Positions 33,131 to 45,008 of a stretch of DNA of 64,000 nucleotides are shown here, piece by piece. The stretch lies in contig NC_087384.1 in the NCBI RefSeq assembly GCF_963675165.1, forward strand, positions 5,387,182 through 5,451,181, given 5' to 3'. The notes beneath the pieces are model-generated. The model did no database searches, was not told where the DNA came from, and worked only from the letters and a program-made list of their open reading frames with translations. Positions within the stretch are counted from its first letter, which is position 1. Each line of letters opens with the position of its first letter. This stretch comes from Halichondria panicea (lineage: Eukaryota > Porifera > Demospongiae > Suberitida > Halichondriidae). The position numbers and the translations under genes are program-made.

Positions 33131-36100
33131 TCAGTAAGGAGATCCGTTGAGGATGTGAGCAATCTTGAATGCATCTCCCAGAAACTCATCGAAATCTCTC
33201 AACAGTTCCTCAGTGGTCCAATTGCACGGCTCCCTCAGCTCTCCTCCAGGCAGTCGTACTCCCTCGATCCCCTCCATGTAGTAGTACTTGTCTCGTGAGG
33301 GGTGGGTGTCATCAATATTTTTTGGGAATATCTTCTGACCCCAAAGCTGCCAAGAATTAGTAATGCCACTGTAACAGTCTGTTATGGTACTGTCATAAAG
33401 TTGTTATGTGGTGAAATTTACTTATTACCGTATATGCGGCCGCGGCTATTTCATTTTACTGGCAGAGTAGGCTACAATTCGAGAGAGGCCATTGTTCAAG
33501 AGCAGCGTTTATTAGCCCCAGCTAATTCAACAACCTTTAGTTTATCATCAAAAGTTATTTTCACCTGCATAAACTCGAACTTTACCATGAAAAAGTCTTT
33601 GTGAAGCACTAACAAGCTGCTACCTATTTACATGTAGCTATAGCTGCTAGTATTATGAAAGCACCGCGGGTGCTGATGCCTCAGTGTGCCATAACATAAA
33701 GCTACTAATACCTATATACACATTATTTATCATGATGAACATTTTCTGAGAAAACTGGGTATATAATGATCGACCATGATTGTTGTTAAAAACAATTGAT
33801 GCCAAAAGTTCTAGTCTAAAATTAATGGCTGCATCAGCAGAGCCTTGCAGCTCTCTTCAGTTCTCACTCTTGTAGCTATACCAATAGCTAGCGTTCTAGT
33901 GCAGAGCTAACTACTAAGTAGAGTAGTAACACTACATGGACAAGTTTTTCTACGCACTCTTCCAAAAAGACTGCAATGGCATTCGAAGTAAGCTAAACTG
34001 TGACTAGGAATAACTCGAGAACGAAGCATTATTTTGCAAATCCACAAATTATAATCCAAGAAAACATGACTAGAAGCCTATAGAAACTCTTAGTTGCATC
34101 TCATTGATGCTTGAGCAGCTGCATGCATGCATGTATAGCAGTCTACACAGACACAGACACAGACACAGACACACACTACTGTATACTTCGCTTGCGCATG
34201 TGCACCGAGGCATAAATATGGCTGCCACGTGCAGAAAAGATAAAGTCAAAGTTCAGAGCCACTACTAAATGTTGGCAAATGAGGCTACTAAACTATTTGA
34301 GAGTGGCCTCTGCAAGTATATATACGGTTACCGCCTAATATATCACACAGTGTGCATCTACTGTATAGCGGGAAATTTTCGTTATTTGGCTCCAGAGCGC
34401 TCAGCAAAAATTTTTATGGATCTAATATTCGCATTTCAATCCCAGGAAACCACACCCATCAATAGCTTTGCATGTGAAATACTGGTGCGTGGGAGTTTTA
34501 ATTTTCGTGTCTTTTGTTAGCCCTCGAAAAATGGGCACCTCACGAACATTTCCCGCTAACTGTACACGCTAATTTCAAGCACATCAATTATATACATACA
34601 TGTAACTGCACGTATTATAGGTTGTGCTTTAATTACACACGCATGCACTATATTAAGCTGCTCCAGTAGGTGTACAGGAATTCTCAACATACCTCGACTT
34701 CTTTTCGTGAGTAGTCAAACTCAGGAATGTCCACTCCTTCATTCAGTGGGGCAGAGTTAACCTTCACAGTAACATTTTTTTCAGAGTCAAAGACGTCAAC
34801 ATCATACTGGGCCAAAATCCACCTACATTTTGAAAGAAAGGTATACTACCGTATATAGTGCAACTTTTTGAGGCACTTAAATTTCGTGGATTGACCTCTA
34901 AAAGTATTTTGTTGATTTTGAATTTCAATATTTTGAAATTTCGTGGGTTGACTGGCTACTTACTGAAAGCCACGCCTTAATTGATATCTAATTGAAGAAC
35001 AATTTGCGTGGAATAAATTTTCATGTAGGACTCACTGCTAACCCACGAAAACAGCGAAAATTAAGCCCCTCGAAAATCGCGCTATATGGTATTAATTAAT
35101 TATGGAGTACCTCCAATAAATTATGTGAACTTTACACGTACTTTTTTTCTGGCTTCCATTTATATTGCCTTTGCACTCGCTGACGAATGTACTGGACTTT
35201 CCAAGAGCTCTCATTGTTTGGAGATGATCCACGAAGAATGACGTGAAGTCTTCTATCGGGACTGTACAAGGGTTATCACAAGACCAACATAATTATGCAT
35301 GTTCTATACATGTACACGTATAGGTAACTCACAGTCTGCACAGAGAATTAGTAATGGTACGGGCTATCTGATACGGTTTACTCTTTTGGTGCTCAGCCAG
35401 CAAGATGCATTCGGTACATTCAGATATCCTGAAGTCATACTTGCTGAAGAGAAAAAATGACTGATTGAAAATAAATACCAATCTGATAATACTTACTGTC
35501 CTGGTAAACCAATATTTAATTTTGCTCGATTCTCAAACGCTTGCTTTCTGTACACAGCATCCAGATAAAACACATCACCACCTTCATACACAGCGATGAC
35601 AGCTGAGTAGATTCCTTCATCTTTACCCTCCACTACGAACTTCAAGGTCATTCTGGTGACCATTTCTTTATCGAGCAGCTCCCTCCCAGCAAACAGTCGC
35701 CCAATATCAGCTTCTGTCACTCTGGGTAAGACAAGCAAAAAAAGTCAAAATGCAATGTTTTTGCATCTTACTGGGTGTTGAAAGCCGTTTTTCTTAGCAA
35801 CTTGGATCTTATCCACTCTCGGTGAGTTAAGCTAGCAGAAAGTGCCTTTTCTGGATTTATTTTCCAGTACAAGTGCCCAAATCTGTGTTTATTTGGATCA
35901 GATTACAATGGCATTTACGTTTGCTATATATATGTTACCTTGCTTCAAGTCCAACCTTGAAGTCACCTTTACTGCTACTGTTTTCGATGCTTTTAAAGAA
36001 ATCTGCCAAGCTGTTGGGACGTGTAGTCTGTAAGAGGCGTGACAAATTACCTATCCTCGCTGCTGCTGAACTGCATGTGTGTGTTTGCATGTGAGGGGTG

Positions 36101-39100
36101 GGAGGGGTGGTATAGTTGCAGGGTTTGCATTCAGGTACTGGTTGGGGTCCATAGCGGCAATTTTACATACTAATAGGGTATTGAAATAACGGTTGACCTT
36201 TTTTTTAGCAAGTTAATTTTCTTATTTCCCCTCTCTATTTCAAAATCCTGTATAACACCCTGAGATGCATGCTGTACACCATAATCATAACACCTAGTCC
36301 TCATCACACATTACATCACATGTATTATGTATTATGTATAATAGAGTATAGGATTCATAATGATAATACCTTTCAGTAATTGGTTGTACTGATTTATCTT
36401 CAAGGACGTAGTATTCTAGTCCACGTGTAAGTGGAGGAAGATATTGTTGGCATTGCATATCAATTTTCTTGGCAGTGATGCGAGCATTTGAAGAAGCAGC
36501 ACTTGAGAAGCTATTATTCACGGATACCTATATACACGTAACGAACATTTTTTTAGGATAGACTTATCACACGCATGACAGTATAATTATGTAAAAATTC
36601 TACACAGCAATAAAGTGCATGAATTGTATATAATTATGCATGAAGCAGTTATAATGACAATTGTGCATATAAATGTACCCTTGGATCTATCCAGTAGTAC
36701 TTCTTAGCAAGACTACTAGCTAGAGTGATCTCCTCCATTTCATACAGAGCATCGATGACATCCTTCCAGCAAGCATCAGGCTTATTCCTCAACCATTTAT
36801 CAAAAGCCGCTTGCTTTTGTTGCTCAATATCATTTGGAATATTCTTCTCTATCTTATCGTTTTCAAACTTTTCCACTCCCAAGTTAATCATAAGCAGCTG
36901 CCATGTAACGATAGAGTCGAGTTCTTTCAGCAGATCCTTCAGTAAGGGCCTTGACTTCATATGTGGCTTCTCTGCATGTGAATAATTATAATAAAAAAAG
37001 TCATTTATCCCAATTTTAAACTGCTTGGGACAGTGCAGCTTGGCCGAAATAGCGCATTTCAGAAAATAGCCGTGGCTAAAAAAACGACCCTATACTCGAA
37101 TCTAATGACTAATTTTGCGGTTCTCTCTATTAAAGTGTAATCTGTCAAACTACACCCAAAACATCATAACCGGCCGTAATAAACGTGTAAAATAAAAAAA
37201 CCTAGTTGGGCCAACCCAGTACTGTGCGCGCGGCCATGGCCAGTATATATGGAATAGCGAGTGGCTGCATTTCAGGGCGAGTTTTGTGCAGTAAACATCT
37301 AGCTAGCAATCCGTACCAAACGAAATGGCCAGTATTATCGAGGTGGCCGTACTTCAGAGAGCTGGAATAGTGAGAGTCTAGTGTAGATCTACCCTAAAAT
37401 CAAAAGTTTGACCCCGTTAATAACTCTCGCTAATCCGGCTCTATGCATGAAGTACGGTCACCTCGATACAACGGTCATTTCATTTGGATAGCTTGAACTG
37501 TACTGGACAAAACTCGCCCTGAATGCGGCCACTCACTATTCCGTACTGGTTAGCTCTGGCTACCCCAAACTATATAGGCTTTTAATATTGCATATTACGG
37601 TCAGATATATGAGGTTTTGGGTATGGTTTGGCAGATAAAATTGGACTTTCGTTAATCCGGTCACCCTTAGGCAAAATAGCGAGGTCGCTGCATTTCAGAA
37701 AATAGCCGCAGCTAAAAAGCGACCTTACTTCGAATCTAACGATAATGAATCATTATGATCATTATGCTCTCTATTTAAATTTTATCTGCAAACCCCACTA
37801 AAAACGGCCGTATTAAAATTAAAAGCCTAGTTTCGGGCAGTAGGAACTGACCAGTATACGGAATAGCGAGTAGTTGCATTTCAGTTTGTGCATGCAATAA
37901 AGATCAATTAAGCTAGCAATCCGTACCAAACGAAATGACCGATAATCGAGGTGACAATACTTTAGAGAGCCGGAGTCTATGTACTGTGTCTGGCCCTGTC
38001 TGAATTGATCGACCTATAGTACCGGAGAAAAATTAATAATGAACTCGGCATATGATACTATTATTAATGAAAGCACTGCAGGTGCTGATGTATCGGTGGA
38101 GGTGCCAAAGCTATATAACATAGCTTTATGTGACACACATTATACACACATTATAATTTATCATGATGAACATTTTTGCATTAATGCATGCAGGGCAAAA
38201 TCCAGAATCAGGGAAACTCAAAGAGTGGGTGGTAATGATCGACCATGATTGTTGTTAAAAATGATCGATGCCAAAAGTTCAAGTCTAAATTAATGACAGC
38301 AGCAGAGCCGGCTAGTCTAGTCTCGCGGACCACATTGTAACGGCTGGCTTGCGAGACTAAGCAGAGCTCTCTTCTCACTCTTGCAGCTACCAATAGCTAG
38401 TGTTCTAGTGCAGAGCTGCACTGAAAGCTTCTATCGTTTTATGGACGCTAATGACACCTACTGTATGCCTACACCAGCATCCACGCTTTCGTTGACCAGC
38501 CACTAGCAAGCAACACTCGATGAACATGTTTTTTTGCTACGGACTCTTCTCTTCAAAGAAAAAAGGCTGCAATGGCATTCTAAGTATAAGGCCACTCCAA
38601 ATGAGACTGTAGTTTCCCGTCCAACTCGCACTTCCTGCTTTAGCTACCGCATTATTTTTCTAAATATCCATTGAAATTACTTTTTTTCTTGTTCTTTGTT
38701 TACTGTTTGTGGTTGTATGTGTGTATGGTTACATTTTTGTGGGTGATAATGATAATACTGCTCACACCATATAATTTACTAGAGTCTCTGACGGGAAACT
38801 ACAGTCTCATTTGGAGTGGCCTAAAGTAAGCAAAACAACGAAGCATTATTTTGCATTAAGTCCATGACTATAGAAGCCTATAGAAATGGGTCTGTAGAAA
38901 CTCCTACTTGCACTTCATTAATCCTGTACAGCAGTCTACACACACACACACACACACACACTACGGTATATATACCTCGCATGCGCATATCGATTGTGGC
39001 CATGTCCTCAGGTTCAGTGGCCTCCTCAACCATCTTTTGATATGGTTTAAGAGAAGCTCCAGCTCCAGCTCTAATTATAGGTGCTAAATGACTAACCTGT

Positions 39101-40399
39101 ACATTCTCTTTCGAGTGATAGCTTGAGAACCCCCTTCTGCACCTGGTCACTGATCATTGCTCCTACAGCAGTAGGCACTAGCCATGTAACCAGTAGTGAG
39201 CTTTCCTGGAGGTCAAACAAAGAAAGGGCTAGCGGGGAGAGCAAACACGTTTTGGCAAGACTCTTCCTGAATGTGTCTACTTCCTCGAGAGTTGTAGTAT
39301 GAACATCACAAGCAAATTTTGCTTTTAGATGAGAGTAACCAGCAGGAGGATCTGAATTTCTCGGAAGATAGTTAAGTGTATCTCTAACAGGGGTTTTCAT
39401 TCTGAACTGTCTCATGTCTTCAGCGTAGCTGCTCATGTCTCGTTTCAGACTATCACTACCAAATTGCTCTATGATATGCTCAAGAAGACTGAAATCAATA
39501 AAGCTCAAGTAGAAATTGAGATGCACAAAGATGCTTTCGATCGACTTAGCTTCTTCAAACAAGGAATAGTTTGATAAGATAAAATCTTTGTTTTCACTTG
39601 TGATAGGGCTTGGCAAATTCATGAGTGTTCGGCGGAAATCAGTCACAGGTATTCGTTTCTCAGTTATCTCCTCGAGAGCTATCTGTCGTAGATCCCTGAA
39701 CCTCCTATCAAATTCGTTTATGTGGTCAGCAATTGTAATGCCTAATGAAATGAAATGTAAATTGATTACCATACCAAAAGTACGTTAAAAGATTACCTAT
39801 CGCCAAATTCGGTTCAACTGGGTCACGAATTGGTGGCCCTGTCAGAGGTGATTTTCTATCTATATAACAGAAACAAAAAATTAATATAAATTGCTTGATA
39901 ATAATTCATAATTATATTGAGCTACTAGATTTAACCTGGTGCAGGTGACAAGGACACAGCATCTTCTTTATTCGGCCCACTGGCTTGTGTTTGGATGACT
40001 GGAACACAAGAAATGATGAAAACACAGATTGTAGCTATTTCAAGTATAAATTAACTCACAAGTCCTACACACTTGGTCAGCCAAAGCTCCTTCACGAAGA
40101 CCAATCAAAATCTCCAACAACGACCGATAAGTGAAGTCACGGATAACATTTTCCCATTTCCTTAAAGCTTCATACATGGCCAGTTGATTTCCATTACGCT
40201 TAGAGGCAATGGTTTCCAGATCTGCTATATCGGCATTATTGAGATCAAACCCTGGCTTTCTAACAAACTTATTATAGCTGCCAAGTAAACCAGCCAGGCT
40301 CCACAATTGTTCCTGCTCAATTCTTTGGTCTAGCTGGGTGTCTGTTACTCCAGTCTTCTGCTTCAGAGTAATACAGAGCTGGCTATACCTTGTAGCCAT
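33131..40399 (-). CDS. Double death-domain protein (copy B, intact), 831 aa
   Basis: Thirteen exons join in phase: 40399-40060, 39998-39936, 39859-39797, 39741-39097, 36971-36679, 36527-36370, 36010-35939, 35831-35772, 35721-35497, 35443-35333, 35261-35142, 34822-34693, 33346-33131 (2496 nt). Parts: death domain 1 at about 25-112; Pro/Ser-rich linker to 155; helical module at 156-370, including LLEHIIEQFGSDSLKRDM near 241-258; death domain 2 at about 378-462 (LINLGV-type helix, DKWLRNKPDACWKDVIDAL); then a C-terminal region at 521-831 that I do not recognise, with RRLHVILRGSS and a Pro/Gly-rich end. Every junction follows GT-AG. Exon 5 is the conserved first homologous exon of copies A and C. 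Two death domains suggest an adaptor for assembly of signalling complexes; the C-terminal function is unknown. Confidence 0.8.
34359..34564. mobile_element. TACCGTATAGCG-family element in the last intron of copy B
   Basis: The left end TACTGTATAGCGGGAAATTT and right part ATTTCCCGCTAACTGTA are inverted. The orthologous insertion is at 44804 in copy C and, partly, at 7555-7725 in copy A, so it predates the duplication. Confidence 0.6.
37030..38000. repeat. Inverted-repeat block in intron 4 of copy B
   Basis: Several diverged copies in both orientations of phrases such as GTTAATCCGGTCACC and ATTTCAGAAAATAGCCGC. It corresponds to the blocks at 10726 and 48480. Confidence 0.5.
38587..38823. mobile_element. 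TIR element of the TAGGCCACT family
   Basis: Ends TAAGGCCACTCCAAATGAGA and its complement, followed by TAGTTTCCCGTC. It is a sister of the element at 21121. Confidence 0.75.
38936..38961. repeat. (AC)n microsatellite
   Basis: About 13 AC dinucleotides at the end of a dispersed repeat; the same position in other copies carries ACAGAC repeats. Confidence 0.8.
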
Positions 40400-41380
40400 C
40401 TTGTAATAATAATTTTTAATTGCGTTTTATTATTAGCGCGTATTAATTTAGCGATCATTACAAATTCACTAAAATGAGTACCAGTTTATAATCAATAATT
40501 ATGTGGGTTTCTGGACACGTTTTTTCCAGCTTTTACACTCTTGTAATTTTTGGACCTTAGTCGTTATGTTCTTCAAATCTCTTTCTAACCGAAACCGCAC
40601 AAAAAACTGTCAATTTTGAGAGGATGACTGTGTAGATATAATAATTTTTTAGCCAAACTACCTATAGATATTGTGACAAAGACCTTAATTAGCCAGAAAC
40701 CGTTAAGTTAGTCTTTTCTCTCCCTAACAAATTACCCAGCACTATATATAACAATTGTAATGTTTACTGTTCTGGATGCACTATATAGTTTGCAGCTTTC
40801 GCAGTGAGTGCAGTGATTTGGCCGGTAGATATTATGAGACAGGGGAGCACATGGGCCATGGGCCATGACACCATTGGTCTATAGCCATTCCGAGTTTTGT
40901 CCACATTTATTTGAACCAAACTATTTCACACCCACTTGACTGACTATTGAGGTAAATTATTTAGTTGGGCATAGCCAAACCCTGGACGCTGAGGATTCGG
41001 CTCCGCCCAACTATGTCAAGCAACTGTAACACTAGTGCATGTGGCAGATTTTCTTGCACACGAGTAACGAAACTGCAATCGCCAACGGCCTTCAACGTAA
41101 ACAAACTGTGGTCATAATTTGAGAAATAAGCTAGATTTCCAAATCCATGAGTTAAAATCCACGGAGAAGCTACACCTGCATATAGCAACTAAATATGCAT
41201 AATGGTGCATGCATGTCAGTCAGTCAGTAAATTTAGTACATGTACCGTGTTACTACCGGATCAAAATACAATAATACGGTATAGATATAGATCTATATGC
41301 ATGCACACACACAAACACGCTATAATTATCGTCTGCCTCTGGTGCACCGAGACATAATGAGATATCTACGTGGTTATAGG
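40400..41380. other. Spacer upstream of copy B, no gene seen
   Basis: Homologous to the spacers at about 11800-12780 and 49680-50800. It should contain the promoter of copy B, but no clear element can be named. Confidence 0.4.
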
Positions 41381-42877
41381 GGTCCAGTAGCTTTGAAATG
41401 TACTCCTGAAAATTGTTCCTTTCTCTGAGAACCTCTGTTTCTCTGCGTCCAGTGTCACCAGCCCTGGTGGACTGGTGTGCAGCCTCAGGGCGTTGCTTGA
41501 CTGAGCCCTGTGCAACTGATCTGTTCTTGTCTTGCATGAGCTCATCAATAACACTGCATGTGGGAGGTCATAAATGTGTTATATAAAGTCAGTATAGCTA
41601 CTTCATCAAGCGGAAATGCACATTCATAAATTCATGATGGTCCCATTCATTCATCCACTTATGAGTGACTGGGCTATCGTAACACTGACAGCATATTTAT
41701 TAATCACATGGCATGGAATTGAAGGCTATTGACTTCGATCTATACTTTTCTGGAAACTATCCTCCTAACGCGTACACGCATCACCTTGTTCTCTCTGCAA
41801 GTCTCTCTTCAAGTTCACCATTTCTCTGCACTTTAGTGCCACACACTCGGCTTTGAGCGTGTTCTGGGAGAGAGGAGATTGTGTAATATACATATAAAAC
41901 GTAGTATACCGAGATTGCGGACGCCCACGTCCAAAATTACGCCCACTTTTGAGTGAAAGTTCCTGCATAGGCTAATTTGATACGCCCATGCACTAGGAAG
42001 TGATGCATTTGTTAGTGAGCAAGTTGTCAAGAAAAGGTTTAGCAGATTATTGTGTAGCTGCATGGTTAGCTGGTTAGCTGGTTATCTTTGTATAGCTAGA
42101 TATAGAGCTATAATATAAGAGACGAGGACAATCTAATCTATAAGAGACGAGGACAATCTTCTCTGAATCTCTCTGACAGAGACTGTTTGAGAGAACTAGA
42201 CACTTTCATGAAATGCTTTAACTGCTAAAAAGCTACGTACTTCTAGTTGAAAAACTTTTTGAAGGTGACAAAAACACTGTTTTCCAATTAATCTAATCGT
42301 TACTCGATTCACGATCATTCCCCACAAGGTCAATACGGTAAAAAGTTATTGTGTCTGCTATGGTCACACAAGGTGAATGCTCTACTGAGCATCTTGTTAT
42401 ACAGTTTTTCATTGACAAGCTTTCGAGAAATGCACAGCCAGTCAGCCATTCCAAGCATGGTTATATACTACTCAGCACCAAATGCAAAGAATTGTTCTTT
42501 TGTTCATAATAGGTGTTGCACTACAGCCTTGGTTCCAGGCCAATTTTTTTCTACTGGAACGCTGTGTCAAAAAAATGGGAATCTAGTCGTGCACTAATGT
42601 AAAATTTTAGCAAATTATACCGAAAACTAGTCCGTTCACTAGGAATAACCATAATTATAGTTGATCTCCACAACTGAAGCTATGGCTTATATAATTATGC
42701 ATGCCCTCTATTGGCTTGGCCAAGAAGGTTTGCATCACCCATGCAATAGACACCAAGCCGCATTTTTCACTGAGTGTTGCAAACTCACAATAATTATTGC
42801 TCCCACTAACTTACTACAGTTTCCATAGCTTTACTGGTCATTTTGGGCTGCTTTGATCTTGGAGCCATGGAAACCTT
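41381..42877 (-). pseudogene. 5'-truncated copy of the CENP-Q-like gene (fragment 2)
   Basis: It has the same content and break as fragment 1. The coding stop used by the parent is lost (LLDP reads on as YNHVDI). The exon 4 copy near 41833 has two extra bases (TTTAGTG against TAGTG), shifting the frame. Confidence 0.7.
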
Positions 42878-44803
42878 TCCTTCATCTTTCCCTGCATGTA
42901 TATACTGTAGGTATATTCAATGGCATAATTCATAAAAAACAAAACAAAAAAAAAAACAGCTTTAAACAAAATAATTGACCTATATAGATCTACCGACTTC
43001 CAACTTGTCTTGCAAGACTCAACTTTCCACAGGACTGCATACATTCACTAATTTTAAGTTGCAAAAAGTCTCTGAAGCTCCGCCCACATCATGCACATCC
43101 ATGCATATTCTGGAACACCGTTTAATCCAAAAAGCTTGCAAAATTCATGTATTAGATCTAGTACGTCAGCTATACTCTCTAATATTCATTTTCAATTTTG
43201 AAGTGCTCTTTAACACCTTTGAAGAATGCTTTTCGTAGATTGCTGCCCAAATGCATGCATAGTACAAACTCAGTGGCTTCAGTTCCAGCAGATCCATATA
43301 TTTTCCTCGTCATCATCGCAACATTACTGTTTCTGAGTTGCAGCAGAATCAGATGTAGATAAAGATAATTTTATTACACGACCGTGTTACCTGACGCATG
43401 TTGATGTCTGATGGAGTTCGGCTACCGTATATACCTCGCTTGCGCATGCGCACCAAGATGACTTTTTGTGTGAACAAAAAATAAAGGCATGCAGCATAGG
43501 TGATTATTCATATACTATATACATTGCAGAAATTAATTCACGAATCAGTTCACGTTATAAAGGTTCAGTAAGGAGATCCGTTGAGGATGTGAGCAATCTT
43601 GAATGCATCTCCCAGAAACTCCTCGAAATCTCTCAACAGTTCCTTAGTGGTCCAATTGCACGGCTCCCTCAGCTCTCCTCCAGGCAGTCGCACTCCCTCG
43701 ATCCCCTCCATGTAGTAGTACTTGTCTCGTGAGGGGTGGGTGTCATCAATATTTTTTGGGAATATCTTCTGACCCCAAAGCTGCCAACAATTTGTAATGC
43801 CACTGTAACAGTCTGTTATGGTACTGTCATAAAGTTGTTATGTGGTGAAATTTACTTATTACCGTATATGCGGCCGCGGCTATTTCATTTTACTGGCAGA
43901 GTAGGCTACAATTCGAGAGAGGCCATTGTTCAAGAGCAGCGTTTATTAGCCCCAGCTAATTCAACAACCTTTAGTTTATCATCAAAAGTTATTTTCACCT
44001 GCATAAACTCGAACTTTACCATGAAAAAGTCTTTGTGAAGCACTAAAAAGCTGCTACCTATTTACATGTAGCTATAGCTGCTAGTAGTATGAAAGCACCG
44101 CGGGTGCTGATGCCTCAGTGTGCCATAACATAAAGCTACTAATAGCTATATACACATTATTATCATAATGAACATTTTCTGAGAAAACTGGGTATATAAT
44201 GATCCGACCATGATTGTTGTTAAAAACGATTGATGCCAAAAGTTCTGGTCTAAAATTAATGGCTGCATCAGCAGAGCCTTGCAGCTCTCTTCAGTTCTCA
44301 CTCTTGTAGCTATACCAATAGCTAGCGTTCTAGTGCAGAGCTAACTACTAAGTAGAGTAGTAACACTACGTGGACAAGTTTTTCTACGCACTCTTCCAAA
44401 AAGACTGCAATGGCATTCGAAGTAAGCTAAACTGTGACTAGGAATAACTCAAGAACGAAGCATTATTTTGCAAATCCATAAATTAGAATCCAAGAAAACA
44501 TGACTAGAAGCCTATAGAACTCTTAGTTGCATCTCATTGATGCTTGAGCAGCTGCATGCATGCATGTATAGCAGTCTACACAGACACAGACACAGACACA
44601 CACTATACCGTATACTTCGCTTGCGCATGTGCACCGAGGCATAAATATGGCTGCCACGTGCAGAAAAGATAAAGTCAAAGTTCAGAGCAGCTACTAAATG
44701 TTTATTTTTACTGGCAAATGAGGCTACTATACTATTTGAGAGCGGCCTCTGCAAGTATATATACGGTTACCGCCTAATATATCATACGTACAGTGTGCAT
44801 CTC

Positions 44804-45008
44804 TACCGTATAGCGGGAAATTTTCGTTATTTGGCTCCAGAGCGCTCAGCAAAATTTTTATGGGTCTAATATTCGCATTTCAATTCCAGGAAACCACACC
44901 CATCAATAGCTTTGCATGTGAAATACTGGTGCGTGGGAGTTTTAATTTTCGTGTCTTTTGTTAGCCCTCGAAAAATGGGCACCTCACGAACATTTCCCAC
45001 TAACTGTA
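44804..45008. mobile_element. TACCGTATAGCG-family element in copy C
   Basis: Duplicate of the element at 34359, with the intact left end TACCGTATAGCGGGAAATTT. Confidence 0.6.

Larger units (their letters stand above)
32435..42877. repeat. Tandem segmental duplication, unit 1 (10.44 kb)
   Basis: The unit runs from the break inside the exon 3 copy at 32435 to the same break at 42877. Sequence right after both breaks is nearly identical for about 4.6 kb (for example 32436-37000 against 42878-47460). It contains intact death-domain gene copy B and a CENP-Q-like fragment. Confidence 0.8.

Noticed and set aside
33302..33604. Plus-strand 100-codon frame, repeated at 43736-44038
   Set aside because: Its conservation is explained by the segmental duplication and by the minus-strand final exon underneath.
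38991..39075. Possible extra exon of copy B (reading ASLKPYQKMVEEATEPEDM)
   Set aside because: Its natural frame does not match the phase 1 donor at 39097, whereas direct joining to 36971 does; kept only as a possible alternative exon.
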